DNA of 64,000 bases, from assembly GCA_964023275.1 (NCBI GenBank), contig OZ029913.1, positions 49,727,976 to 49,791,975 on the forward strand, written 5' to 3'. Of this stretch, positions 11,974 through 26,700 are shown one piece after another (the stretch's first letter is position 1; every line of letters begins with the position of its first letter). The position numbers and the translations under genes are program-made. Origin of the DNA: Norana najaformis. Lineage: Eukaryota; Annelida; Clitellata; Crassiclitellata; Hormogastridae. The notes under the pieces are model-generated. The model saw only the letters and a list, made by a program, of their open reading frames with translations. It had not been told where the DNA came from and did not search any database.

Positions 11974-14900
11974 GTAAGTCATTCTTTTTACAACCCATTG
12001 TATTATTATTTATCGTTATTGCCATTTTATATTGTGTTTATTCTTTATGTGTAGAAGAAAAGATCCCATGGTTTATTGCAGAAATTTAGCCTTGTTTCTA
12101 TCCAATATTTGATTTATTTGTATTTATTTATTTAAAGCACTTACTATTGTTGCAAACTCTGTGAATCTGATGTGCGATACATGTTCGTTAGCGACCAAGG
12201 TGGAGTCAAGAAAATGCCAGAGTAAAACGGTGGGTCTGGACAAGTCATAAAAATGTTGACAAATCAGGCTTCTTCGGTAGACATCTCAGAATATGAGGTG
12301 CACAGCAGCTGAAGGCATGAGATCCTGTAATTGCCTGTACCTGCATTGTAGTAACAAGCCAATATCAGAAGAACGCAACAGTCTAGAAGCGTGATACGGA
12401 GTTAGCAATGTATTGTATTTTGTAGCTACAAATCTGCAATGTGCCTGACTTTGTTCAGTTAACAACCTCAGAAGCAGAGCTACAGGAGATAGTGGATCAT
12501 CTTGGCCGTGGAAGCAGCAACCAGGGTCTGTTGATTAATGTGGACAAAACCAAGATCATGGTAACATGTAGTACAACCTGCAGCATCAGACTACAAGGTA
12601 ATCAACTGGAGTAGGTTGACACATTTCCATATCTTGGCTCACTGATAACTGAAGAGTCTGAGTGCAGTAAAGAGATTCGTGTCAAGGCTGGGAAAAGGAC
12701 GTGTGTTGGGACAGCATTAAAAAAATGTATGAAGAATCACAGCATATTGCTTGCAACAAAGATAAGAGACTTGAGAAAGCTCTTGTGTGGCCAGTGGCAT
12801 AGTATGGCTGTGAGAGCTGGACCATAAAGAAAGATGAAGAGGCAAGAATCAACGCATTTGAAATGAACTGCCTACGGCAGATTCTTAAAGTACCGTGGAC
12901 TGCTAAGAAGACAAATGAGTGGGTTTTAGAGATGGCAGGAGTAGAGAGTGGTCTGCTTGGATTAATCAGAAAGAAGAAGATGACATGGATTGATAACATC
13001 CAGTCATGGGCTGAATTATCGTTCGATCCATTATTACAGGAGACAAGGGACAGAAGCAGATGGAACAGAATTGTCTGTGGTGCAGCCAATCTTCGGCTGA
13101 TGACAGTTGAAGACAAGACAGGACAGTGCGATCCGTTATTACAGGAGACAAGGGACAGAAGCAGATGGAACAGAATTGTCTGTGGTGCAGCCAATCTTCG
13201 GCTGATGACAGTTGAAGACAAGACAGGACAGTGCGATCCGTTATTACAGGAGACAAGGGACAGAAGCAGATGGAACAGAATTGTCTGTGGTGCAGCCAAT
13301 CTTCGGCTGATGACAGTTGAAGACAAGACAGGACAGTGCGATCCGTTATTACAGGAGACAAGGGACAGAAGCAGATGGAACAGAATTGTCTGTGGTGCAG
13401 CCAATCTTCGGCTGATGACAGTTGAAGACAAGACAGGACAGTGCGATCCGTTATTACAGGAGACAAGGGACAGAAGCAGATGGAACAGAATTGTCTGTGG
13501 TGCAGCCAATCTTCGGCTGATGACAGTTGAAGACAAGACAGGACAGTGCGATCCGTTATTACAGGAGACAAGGGACAGAAGCAGATGGAACAGAATTGTC
13601 TGTGGTGCAGCCAATCTTCGGCTGATGACAGTTGAAGACAAGACAGGACAGTGCGATCCGTTATTACAGGAGACAAGGGACAGAAGCAGATGGAACAGAA
13701 TTGTCTGTGGTGCAGCCAATCTTCGGCTGATGACAGTTGAAGACAAGACAGGACAGTGCGATCCGTTATTACAGGAGACAAGGGACAGAAGCAGATGGAA
13801 CAGAATTGTCTGTGGTGCAGCCAATCTTCGGCTGATGACAGTTGAAGACAAGACAGGACAGTGTATTGAGATATGATAGAAGGCTGGTATTCTGTGCTTT
13901 AAAGGTCAAGCCTCCAATTTTAAATTTAATACACCATTCAGTGCCATAACTTGATAGGTTTGCTCTTGTTCCAAATGTACCAGTAGGAGAAATGCTGCAG
14001 TTTAAAATTTAATTGCAGCATGAACTGAATCAGACCTGTAAATAATTAGCTGAGCAGACAAACAAAATGCAAAACAAAACAATAGAAATATGTAAATCCT
14101 TGAGTAATCGATGTGGCAAGTGCCAAAGGTATTTAGTGAAGCCAAATAACAGACATTGTAAGTGCCCAATGTATGAAAGAAGTCTAACAGGAGGCATTGC
14201 TAATGCCTAATCACTAAGGTTTGTCTAAACTGGTCATGCTTATGAAAACCTAATGTGGCCAAACATCTGGCAGAACAAAATAGTAAACATATCATTGCCA
14301 GTTTACAAACCAGACGAAGACTAAAATGATAAAATATATGATAAACCAATTAAACTTAACCTTTGTGTGATTGGCTGGAAAAGTCCAAGTAGCATGAGAC
14401 AGTAACACATAACCAGATTTGAATCCAAATGGACGTGGCTTCAGGCGACTTGTGTGCAATAACTATGCTAACATATACAGTGCAGTTCGTTTAAGACGAA
14501 AGACAGGGTACCAGTGTAAATATTTTGTCTTAACTGAATTTTGTATTAACCATTAGGCAAACATAAGTGCAGCATGCAAACCAGAAACACGTTATGCCTG
14601 CATGACTTACCATGCAGCAGCAAATGACGCATTACTGTACATGATCACGGTAGTCTACAAATTTTAGCGGCCATTTTTAGACGCGAGTCTCGGTAAACCG
14701 CTAGTCTGTTTCACGCTGGAGCAGCAACAGAGGGGTATTTTAAGGTTTTATGGAAGGGTATTAAGGCCGATACATTCCATCACAACGCTATTTCGACAGC
14801 GAATCCCGAATCGGTCTCGGAGAGGGGTGGGTGCGTCAGACAGTGAGAAGCCTTTGTAAATGTACGTGCTGATTGATTTGGGCCGGATGCCTCTGTATTT

Positions 14901-17703
14901 TGCAAGGAGCTTAGGAGATCCTGACCATTGACCAATGTCTTCTCTATATGCCAAAGACTTGTCAACGAGGATATTAGGCTACCTGAGAAGAGCTCTGAAA
15001 GTTGCGTGTATGTGTGATAATAGCAGGCACCAATCTGGCTAGAGTAGTCGAAGATACTTGAACTGTCTAATGCGTCTAACTATATGGCACTTCCACTGTG
15101 GTTACATATATCACTACCATAAATGTGCCTCATGACTGACTTAATGTCCTTCATTGTTAGACAAAATATACCCACAAATGAAATGGGCACATTAGTGTAG
15201 ACAGCTATTAAAGTTTACTTCCTATACATAGTCATCATGGTGGTAATTATGATATCTATGGTCTCATACACTAACGCATTTTGACGAGCCTGATGCTGTG
15301 GTCTGCGAGTCTCTTACCGGTAAGCAATCACCCAATTACAGTTTAATCATGTATGCTATCTCATTCCTCGAGTGGTGACATTCATCAAAGACCGACGCTG
15401 TCAAACTATCTTAGGCGTATACGGAAGTGCGAACCTGAAACCATAATGCAAGCTGCAGCTGTTGTGTTTCAGTCAACATTTCGTCTTATGCGGCGGGCTT
15501 AGCACTGAAATAAGTGCACGGGACTGAAAATCAGTTTCGTAATAACCGATCATTTCGTCTTATAAGTTTTGTCTTAAGAGAATAATATAACGTTATTATC
15601 GATTTACATTGGAATGGACCAAGTTTTCATTTCGTACTAAGCGATATTTTGTCCTATCCATTTTTGTCATAAGCGATTTGCACTGTAGTCACTGGCAGCA
15701 GAAAATATTCTCCAGCAAATGCCACAAAATAATAATGTGTCCAAACTGAACAGAGAGTGTGGCATATGTCACTTGCTGCAGCCACCATGAGAGTACATAC
15801 ATATGTTTGTTGATGCTTGCATTTGTTATTTTATCATGGATTAGCCACTTCATAAAGTTTTTCTGCTGTATTTCAAAGAACTTAATGTACACGTGTTAGT
15901 GGATCACATTGTTCTGTTGCTGCTGAACAGGAAATTCCACTGGCAATAGAAAGCACATGGGAAGTTGAAAGAGGAAAATATTTGGTGAAATTGTCAAGGC
16001 TGTCACTTTTTGGAGAAGTTATAAAGCAGGTCATTTTGGCTGAGCAGGGAATCTGTGGTCATTGTGCCATTTTTACAGATGGGTCAGCAATGGTCAACTG
16101 TTCTCTGGTGAATGACATGAAAACAACTGATTGTGACCAATTGACCCTTGACCAACTACGACTGCTGATGGTGTCAGAGCATGTTGGTAACCTTCTGGTA
16201 AACAATGGGTCTGTGTTTTAATTAACCTTGTTGCCTTTAGTAAATGCTTTTTCACTGTTCACCAATTGCCCTCATTTTGTAGTTTGCCATCGTTATTTAT
16301 TTGCTTGGTTTTCTATTGTTTTAGAGTTCAGTTGAGACATTCAGCCTGGCTCACTGTTGTTTAGATTATTCAGTTGTGAATGTATTTATACATACCCTAG
16401 GTAGGCCAACTCAGTCATAGACTTGTGTAATACATTCTGAGGATGGTTGAACTAACACCGACTGTTCAGTTATGGGATATTTGAGTAATTCATTCAGTTT
16501 AGCTTAATTAGTTTGATCTGTTCAGTTCCTTTCCTTCTTTTAGGCATTAACATATATATACAGGGTGGGCCAGAAGTATTTGTTCAACTTTGAAGGCCTA
16601 TAACTTAGGCAGTTTAGCAAGTAAGTGTATGCTTAATGCATCAAATTAAAGGTCGTTATATCAGCTGCAACTGCTCAAAAATTTACATTTTTAGCTTTAT
16701 TAATAATTGCGTGAAACTACTGTACTGAATATGTATCAGTTTACAATGATTTTAATTCGTCTATCTTGCAAAACACAATACTTGGAAAATTAGTCTTTGC
16801 AAGTTTGCATTATTGATAGCCATTAAGAAATCCAAGAATTATTTAATCAAATAAATATTCAATGTGTCTTCCACGAGCTCGAATGACTGCATCAATGCGA
16901 CGTGCCCATTGATCTATGGCTCCATTGATGAGTTCCTGGCTGATCTCAGTCCAGCAACGAGTGATGACGCGCTTCAGATGCTCGACGTTTACTATCCGTT
17001 CACGATAAACCCGTTGCTGCAAAGCACCCCAGATTGAGTAATCAACGGGGTTTAAGTCAGGGCTATTAGGCGGCCAGTTATGTGGTTCGATGCACTCAGT
17101 AACGTTCGCGTTCAAAAACTCCACGGTATGACCAGAACGATGAGCGGGAGCTCCGTCTTGCTGAAAAACGAAATCATTTCCAGACTTCAAACGCATATCT
17201 GGCAGTAATCCACGTCCAAGTACCTCATCACAGTAGTACACGCTGTTCACTTTGGCTTTTTGATATGCATTTAAATGTTTTTCAATTCTTAAAATTCCAA
17301 TCAAAGTCCTGTCATCTTCTGTTAACGGCGCCATGATGAAATTATTGTTTACGTCAGAAAACAAGGTAGGTGCGGTACACAATAATTATATGGCGCGTAG
17401 TGCAAGCTACCGTAATGAAATTTGTCGGACTTATAGCTGATATAACGACCTTTAATTTGATGCATTAAGCATACACTTACTTGCTAAACTGCCTAAGTTA
17501 TAGGCCTTCAAAGTTGAACAAATACTTCTGGCCCACCCTGTATATGTATATGTATAGGCTAAATATTCTATAGATGTCAGACATTTGAATATGTGTAGAT
17601 TGATGTAGCCTAGTTCTGTTGTATATCTATTGATGTATGTGCAACTAGTTACAGTATATATATATACATATATACATATATATATACATATATATATATA
17701 TAC

Positions 17704-17765
<62 letters not shown>

Positions 17766-20700
17766 TGAGGCCACTTCTGTTACCTTAAACCCTAAAGGTC
17801 CTTCACCGAATCCAGGATTTACACATTTGCAGATGGCAAACAGGTCTTTGAGTTTGGGGCTTTACTCTCCATCTTAAGACTGTAATTCTTGCATAGTAAA
17901 CAGATCTAATGGTGGCAAGGTATTGATCCCATGTGAATTAGCATTGTTCAAAAAACATGAAAACTAATGTGGAATAAAGAAAAAACTCTGAAACAGAGTC
18001 TCAGTTGCAGTAGAAAGCATAACGTAACGAAAAGTATTGAGCACATTTTGCACAAGATGAACAAACAGCCACATTCAATCTTGTAGGAACCAAAATTCCC
18101 TTTTAGGTTAGTTTGCTAATCAGAATTAAAAGCAGTTTGTAAAAATGAAATTTTAATGAATGGTGTTTTTCAGCTTCAGTGTGACACATGTTCGATATCC
18201 AGTTATGGAATTTGCTTATGATTTTATGAATAAACACTTTGGAACATATGCAAAGCTTAACAGAATGGAAGAGGACTTGGCCAGCAGCAGCTCAGTGACT
18301 GAATATATGAGTTCACGTGCTTGTAAATCTCCATCCAGTGGATGTCAAGAGGTTCTGGAAAAATATAGAAATAGTTCTTATGCAACAGAACTTGACTCCA
18401 ACGAAGTGATGTTGATAAATAAGGATAAGGGCAGCGAACAAACTATAGTTGCTCTTGATTTGAAAAAATTTATCTCTGATCATTTCTCATCATCTGAAAT
18501 GCTACAAAGTACTTATCAGAAAAACTTCAGCAAAGTTCATTGTAAGTGTTGTTTTCTATAGGTTTCTTAATATTGTGATATTGTATTGCTATCACTTGGC
18601 ATCATCAATACTTCTGTAGCCATTGTAACCCACTTTATTTTGCATCCTGTGTCATTATGTCCCATTTTATGTAAGTAAGTAGCCTTTATTAGCATCCGAC
18701 AAGCACACATGCATTACATTGTATTATAGATCAATTACATACATAAACCAGATTATAACATGGGCAAATATAAGACAGACATGCACTACTAAATATAAAT
18801 AAAGATACTTCATTCACAAAACTACTTTTAAACAGTTTAGATTTAACATGAAAGGGTGTCCTTTCTTGCAAAAAGAGTTCTTGTCCTCAAGAAGTAGTGG
18901 CAAGAGCTGATGATGTCTGGGAAACTGCAATTTCTGAAAGAGCTTCCAGTCTGCTTCAGCCGTCAGCTTTTCTGCAGTATAGTTCTTCCTACTTATTTGT
19001 CATCTGCAAGCCTTTTTAAGAGTGTAATAAATATGTGTAGCATCAGTGGAGATAAGAAATTCAGCATAAGCTGGAAGTGCTTAAGCGAATCTTGATTTAT
19101 CCAGGTGTTTGCTGGTGTTTCAGTTGCTGGCTAGGCAACAGCTAATCAAACTAAATGAATCTGTGTCTGGAAAGCATGCAACATTGATTTTCTGCTTATT
19201 TTTACTTCCTTTCTCCACGTTTATGGTACAGCTTATCTTGATTTTTGCAGGTACTGTTTTAAGAGCATAGGTTAGTAATATATAATGTCAGTTTAAGGGT
19301 GCTCTCAAGATATGGTAACATTCATGATGAGACCTCCTGTAGTTTGCACAAGCAAGCTACACTTGGTCCAGATTCCTATTCCTTGCTGATTTAATGCTGA
19401 CTGAGGAAATCCTCATCTTAGCTGACAATGAACTCCTAATCCATAGTTTTGATCCAGTTGGCACTGACATTCTGTAGAACCAGAGTAGCACTGGCACATT
19501 ACACATCAAGTGTTTAGAGACTGGTGTGTGTGTTTTAGGTGATCTACCACTGGACAGCCATGACTAATGAACATCTGTCCAAAACCTGTGCAAAGTTGAA
19601 CAAAATTGTGAAAAAATTATGTAACAGGAGTTACATAACTGTAAATGTGATTGCTGTTATGATTGATTTGATTTTCTTTTCAGTTGATTGTAACTCAACC
19701 CTTATTTCTCAGATTGACCGTTTGGAATGTCTAAGGAGTAGATTGGAGTCTACTGTACAAGGTAAGTCTGGTCCACTTTTAGTTGTTTCTTTCATTAGAT
19801 ACGAATAAGTGTCTTCAGCTAAAATTAATGACAGTCTGAAATTGCATGCATGTGGCTATCTCCCAGCACTAGTTACACCTTTAATTCAGCCCTCCCAACC
19901 TCTCCCTCACTATGGTTGCTTGCCTTCTTGCTTTGCTCACACCTTGATCTTTACCTTTTAAGAAGCCCTGATGTTCTCTTGAAGATCTACCCAGGTACTA
20001 TATCATTTCTACTCTGAACGTTATTTTGAGAGAGTTGTGGCTAGCCTGCTTAGATGTCATCTGTTTTCTCACTGTGTTTTCCTTCCTTTCCAGCCAACCT
20101 ATCCCCAATAAATCCGTTTTGTGGAAAAGGAAAGGTCTCTATCATTCTCCTTGACCTCTAAGCAGCATCTGATACTGTCAGTCATGATATACTTCTTCAC
20201 CGTCTTGAACATTGGTTAGGGCTTTCAGGTGAGCTGCACACAGCTGGTTTGCATCCTACCTGTGTCCTGTCAATTGGGGCACACATTGATGTCTCAAAGA
20301 TGTGAAAGAGTTCCCCCGTGGAGCAACTAACCATGTTCAACAGGTCCCTGCAGAGTGGACTGTTCAACAGGCCAGCCCAAAAGGCCTCTCTGTCTAGGTG
20401 TTTCCAGCCCTGCATAAACCTAACTGCATAGACAGGCTACACTTGTAAATACGGAACTGTAAATAGCAGGAGCCCATGATCCCAAACATTTGGTGGCTTA
20501 ACCTTTATGTTGTGAAGGGTGCAGTTGTCTGTGGTGATGACCACATTCAGCCAACCTCTACAGCGTGCTTTGACCCTGAGATGTGCTGTGTGATACCAAA
20601 TTGCTGAAGCAGATCTTGGAGTTGGATTGTATCTGGAGTTCAGGGGTCCTTAAGATGAGCCTTTAAGTTGCCAGTAATGATCAGTTGAAAGTTATAGGTT

Positions 20701-23700
20701 GCAAAGACCTCCAAGGTGGAACTGAACTCAGAGAAGAATGCCAACATAGGAGGCACAGTGTTAGGATGTATGCCTTTTATGTATGTTACTTGATCACTGA
20801 GCATTCTGAGTCAAGTCTTGATATTCTTTGAATCAAAACAGCAACAGGTTTCAGAGCTTTTTTAGTGGCTGGTACATCATGCACAACTTCTTTCCACTTA
20901 TCCCGTATCTCTTGCTTATTCATTGTGTTACCCTTTGATCTCTCATCATCTAGTAGATCAATTTCAGATGGAAGTCACAAAGGATTAATGCCTTGTGTAT
21001 TATCATAATACCGCACTACAGCTTAGACTACTATGACAGCCTGTATCATTACATCCGTGTTACAGTAATGTTAAACTTTATTGGAACTGTAAGGATTAAT
21101 TGATTGAAGGCGTTTATTGATTCATCTAGAACAGAAAGATACAAGCATAATGTGATAATAACATAAGTTAAAATGTTTCTGCTGATGCTGTCAAAAGGGT
21201 CAGCAAACCTGCAGATTGCAGAGTTGTCTCTTTATCATCATGATCCATGGGCCGAGAGCCCGTAGGTGTCCACTGCATGCATTGTCACTTGTCTCCACAG
21301 TTCCCGAACTTGTGCTGTTCTTATCAAGGCGTGCAAGTCTTGCTTACACCAATCCCTTATATCATCTGTCCACTCCCTGTTAGGTCTTCCTGGTCTCCCA
21401 TTTCCGTCCATAATTCCCATCATCACGCTTTTTATTTTTCTACTGTCATCCATCCTGCATATATGTCCAAACAAGCGTAATTTCCTTCTCATTATTACTT
21501 GTATTAGATCTTCTTTTATGCTCAGTCTTCTTCGGACGTCCGTATTTGTTACCTTCATTGTCCAATTCAGATGTAGTATTCGTCTATAGCAGTACATTTC
21601 AAATGCTAATATCTTATCTTTATCCGTCTTTTTGATTGTCCATGCCTCACATGCATACAGAGCTGTGCTAAACACACATGTTTTCAAGACGTTTAGTTTG
21701 GTCTTATGGCTGATTTTCCTGCTTTTCCAGATGTTGTTTAGCCCTGCCATAACTCCTTTTGCCTTTACTATTCTTGCCTTTATGTCTTTTGCGCAATCAT
21801 TATTCCATGTCATGAGACTTCCTAAGTACACAAACTCCTTTACATTTTCAATCACCTCATCTTGCACTTTAATTTCCATGTCTATTGTCTCCTTGCCAAA
21901 TACCATTGTTTTTGTTTTATCCACATTTATTTTTAGTCCAGCATGTTCGGCAAGTAGGTTCAGTCCGCACACATTTTCCTGCAGCTTGTCGCAGCTGTTC
22001 TCCAACAGGTCAATGTCATCTGCAAATCGTAGGTTATTGATGAGTTCTCCCTGCACTGAGATTCCAGTTCCATTATCTTGTCTCTTTATCACTGAAGGTA
22101 TTTCAGATGGCCAAATGGTGTATGTCTAAATAAATTGTTTATAAATAAATATAATTCAAGGAAAGTAAAAAGAACAAAATTAATTAACAAGTTAACAGAA
22201 TTAATTAACAATTAATGGTGTGTTGCTGGTTTATCTAGAAAAGCAGGCTGGAGGTTGCAGCCAAGCTCTGCATACGACGGTATGTGTGCATGTGACATCA
22301 TATGAACAGGAATTCAGGCAGCAGCAGGTGACAACTGCCTGGCAAATACTGGAACCAAAAGTTGCAGTCATTAAGCAGGTTGGCACTTCAAAGCAGTTTT
22401 AATTCGATGTCTTTTTTTGCTTTGTCCTGTGTCGGACAGTCCTCTTGGAACAGTCTTCATTGTATTTATGTAATGTTTCAGTAATGTTTCACTAGATTCT
22501 GCTAGACATAATGTTGCAGGTTATATTGAGTGTGCTTGTTTATTTCATTTGGGTAGCCATGTGTGCAGCACTTTTGAGAGATCGTTAAAATGTGCTGTAT
22601 CGTCAGAAGATTATTTTTGCCATTTAATAAAGAAATTTTCAGTTGTCTGCCAAGATACAGAGAGATGAACTCCAATGTTCCCTCTAATTTTTGTACATCG
22701 TGTGCGCTCTGACCTACCACAAGGACAGTAACATTTGGGATCTGCACTCTGGTTTGTCTTTGGGGTCATCCGTAAAAAGAACATCTGCAAAAATGGACCT
22801 ACTTTGGATCCCTCCCTCCCCTTGTCCGCATCTGGTGGTACCCTCCTCATTCCTCTTTGTGGATGGCTGCACTCCCAACAGAGTATTCAGGCCTAGCTTA
22901 GGATAGCATCCTAATCTTGCAGGGCTAACTGTGCTATGGGGTGGTACTGCCATGTCCAGCAAAGAGACTATAAATATTAGATCCAATGCAGTACAGTGTC
23001 TGCTTTCTGACTGAAGTTGATGTTAACACACATGCATTACTGAAATAACTCGAATGGGCATAATTTCCCTTATCCATTTTGGTCTATGTTTGGGTGACTC
23101 CTCCCTCCCCTTTGTGGGGTTCAGACTGTTGCCACGTAAAGACTACCAAAAATATGTTGAATTAGGTGTAGGTCTCTGCTGTAGGTGCATGTGGTTTGTG
23201 GTCCAGTGTCGAGCAGAAATGGAGTGCAGCCAGTCATGTCTGCTCAAGATTTCTTCAGGTGAGTGAGACCATATAAATAATCTTTTAAATTTAGATCAAC
23301 AATGATGCGCAGTTCGGTACTTTCTCAGTACATGATACATGAATTTCTCTGTAATTCAGCAGCTGCCTTTTGCTTAGAATAATGCTTTTGCAAATACTGT
23401 TGGTGCTTGTAGCCTCCATTGTCTGGCACCAGCTGTGATATGTGACATTTTGGCACTATCATTTTGGTGGAGGTCACTTTGGCACTTGCTGTTTTCCACC
23501 AGCCATTTTGTTAACAAATTATTACACTATTAGGTAAGATACATAAATTTATTACTTTAATCGACAGCTACAAGACAAATTATTTTTATTTATTAATGGT
23601 AAATAAACATTGCTTTTTTGACGAAATTATGGTTATTTCATGAGGCTATTAATGCTTGCAGTTCTTTTATAATGCTGTGTTATTTGTAGCTGTCAGCAGT

Positions 23701-26700
23701 ATTCTTTTAAACTGCTGAAGTCCATCACAAGAATTCTCTGATTAGATGCTAGAGTTTTGATGCCTTGAGCATTATTACAGTGGCGCTGTAGAAGTTCTCA
23801 GATTATTATTTATTATTATTAGAATCGATATTGCAGACTTGGGAAAATGCCGGATTTTTAAGGCCTTGATTTGAATACTAATATTCAAAAACTGATTTCC
23901 TTTGGTTGGCTGTAAGAAAACATGTTCATCCAATTAAATGATTGTAAAATTGGCAGTATTGGATAGCTTTAAGGCATGAAAATGAACTTTGAGGATGTTT
24001 CATGAGATAAACAATATTATACACACTTATATTTTCAGTGTGTCTTCAGCTACTGTACTGCTGGTTGCAGTTTTTGTCATAATGCGCTCTTTTTCTATTC
24101 AAATGAATCAGAGTATTCTTATTTCAAATGTTTTTAAACTGTAGCTACCAGACTTTGATTTACACCCACGATTCCTCGTTCAGCCAATGGACTGGCTTTT
24201 GAACTAAATGCTTATTTACTTATTGACTGATTGCAAGAAGTGCACAAAACATAGGGCAAGCAAGTAGCATATAGGTGGCTAAAAAAACACCAGAGGAGGC
24301 CTTGACAGTGATGATAATCAGAGGTGCATGTTATGTGTGGTTGTGGGCCGAGGATTGAATGTTGTCGCAAGGATGTGGCAGACCAACAGAACTGGGTCAG
24401 CCCAGGTACAGCTTTAAAGTGTTGATTAAAGTTGCATTTAGCAGCCATGGCCAGGAGATAATGTAGACTTAGAGGAATGTCGTTTCAGGCAAATGACCCA
24501 GCCACTGAAAAGGCAAAATGTTACACTGCAGAAGTAATTGCGGAAGGGCAATCAGTTTGTCTTATTAGCCATTAAGCCATTGTGACCATGCCAAATCATG
24601 TAAATATTCATCTTGACCAGTTTTTGTGTAGATTTCATAAATGACAGCCTCAGAGGCATATGAATATACTCCAATTTACTATACTCATTAACATTCAAGA
24701 CCCCTAGGGCCATAGTTATAGTAAACTTTAACTCGCAGTTTCTCGAAAGTAGCTGACGTCTTAAAAAATTTAACGTTTTATTATTTGTGATAAAAACATG
24801 GCAGTTTCTACCTAATCATTGAGCAGTTCCAGCCCAAACCAGTACAGTAGCAAACCAAGGTATGATTTTTTCCAACTTTTGAGGATTTTCTCAGGTACAG
24901 TCATGTGTGTAAAGGTATGTGAACAAACATACAGGTCCATGGCAAATTTGGCTGTACAAATGTTCTTGGACCATTATGTATTGAAGAGACACCAAGTGAA
25001 GCATGCTTGTTTGAGTCCTCATTGCTAGATTGTAATCATATTCTTAAGATTTCTTCAGCACCTAAGAAAACTAAGTCACAGGAACCAGCTTATTCACAGG
25101 CACTCAGTCAAAACAAAATTAATAGGCATTTAAGGTTAGGTTCGGTTCAAGATCAGGATCAAAGGATCAGGTAGGTAAACAGTCGGACGGCTACTGTAGA
25201 CAGCGTTTAGAACTGAAGCGGTAAGATAGATAAGGGAACCTGTTGCTAGCCTAATTGATATTGAAGTTCATCAAGAACAGCATTATTCATCCAAAGACAA
25301 AATCTTTAAGTGAATGTGTTGTTTGATATGCTGATGTGTCCATGAATACTTCTGTGTTATCGGTGACTATTATTGTTGTTGCCTTTAAAGATTTTCCAAA
25401 GGTCCACAATTTATTAGTAATTCTATGATAATCAAGTACCTCTGTTTATTTATAGATAATTAATAGAGGTAAAATGTTATTTTTTCTTTGCTTTGTGTGT
25501 TATTAGCTTAAGACAGCAGCAAATAAAGGATGCTTTCGTGATGAAATATGGCAATGAGCTGCAAGGTCTGTTCTCATCATTCTAATTTTTTAATAAACTT
25601 TATAACTGTAATTATAAACATAAATTTGTATAGCCCCTCTTTAAGAAAAATAATCACTAGCCGAAATAGAGTTAAAGTTCATTAAGGTAAAATATCATAA
25701 GTGTTGCATGCTTGAGTATTGGTTTTCATACCTATTTAAGTAAGTAAGTAAGTATATTCCTTATTAACCAATAGCTAATCACCCATTTGTTGCTTGTACA
25801 ACAAACAAAAATGGTTCATTTGGTGAGGGTCTCTAAGGTTGGAGAAGAAGAGGACGGGCTTCCCTCGGAAGACTGATCTAATCTGAAGAGCTGTCGTGCC
25901 ATTATAATGCAAAAAGCATCAATTGCTGTATCACAAAATGCACTACGTTGTGCGACCTTACCTGGTACCTGAAACCTTTGGCACCAGGATTCATGTATCC
26001 ACATGCACTTCGATCATGAACCGACATAAGTCATAAATAATCTGGTTTTGTTGAACGTTATGGTCTTTAGTCTGGCAGTGACGACAGCTGTACTTTGACC
26101 ATTGTTGGTGGTGTATGCAGCTCTGTATTTGGTTTGTTTATAAATTGGATTAGTTGCTGTTCAAAATACAGAAAGTGTGATATTTGACTTCTCTTGTTTA
26201 AAAGTTTTCATTTGACAAAGTTGAACATCGTTCGACTGAGTTTAATTAAGTTGTGTTAGTTACTGTGAATAAAACTCTTATTTGAGCAAAAAGCATAGTA
26301 TGGTTGTATCTTCTGAGTGGAAAGATTGTGAGGTTTGAAACAGTTGTTGAGTTGTTTATAATTTTGGGTTTGATTGAGTGATGCACATGTTTCTTAGTGA
26401 CTATATAGGCATATATGCATTTTGTGAGTTTGAGATACAAAATTCTGATTTTGCCTCATGAAAGAGGGAGGTAATGTCACAAAATGTGCTCCATTCTGAG
26501 ACCTTACTTGGTGTGCAGAATAGTTGACCTGCTGGTGGGATGAAGGATCTATCTTGTGATGCACTGTGAATGAGAAGGAAGTCAAGTTCTGCTAGAGGGT
26601 CTGAAATTGGTTGCTGGGTCTCAGAGTGAGCTAAAGAAGAATTCAGGGAATTTGAAAGATGTTTTTGGTTGGATGGACTGGAGAGGCGGAGCCGTGACTG

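Noticed and set aside
12682..13851. 389-aa and 271-aa minus-strand ORFs with perfect peptide repeats
   Set aside because: They are antisense shadows of the 105-bp tandem array; the unit is a multiple of three, so several frames stay open.
13025..13864. CRISPR-like regular array
   Set aside because: Units are directly contiguous 105-bp tandem repeats with no spacers, in an animal genome.
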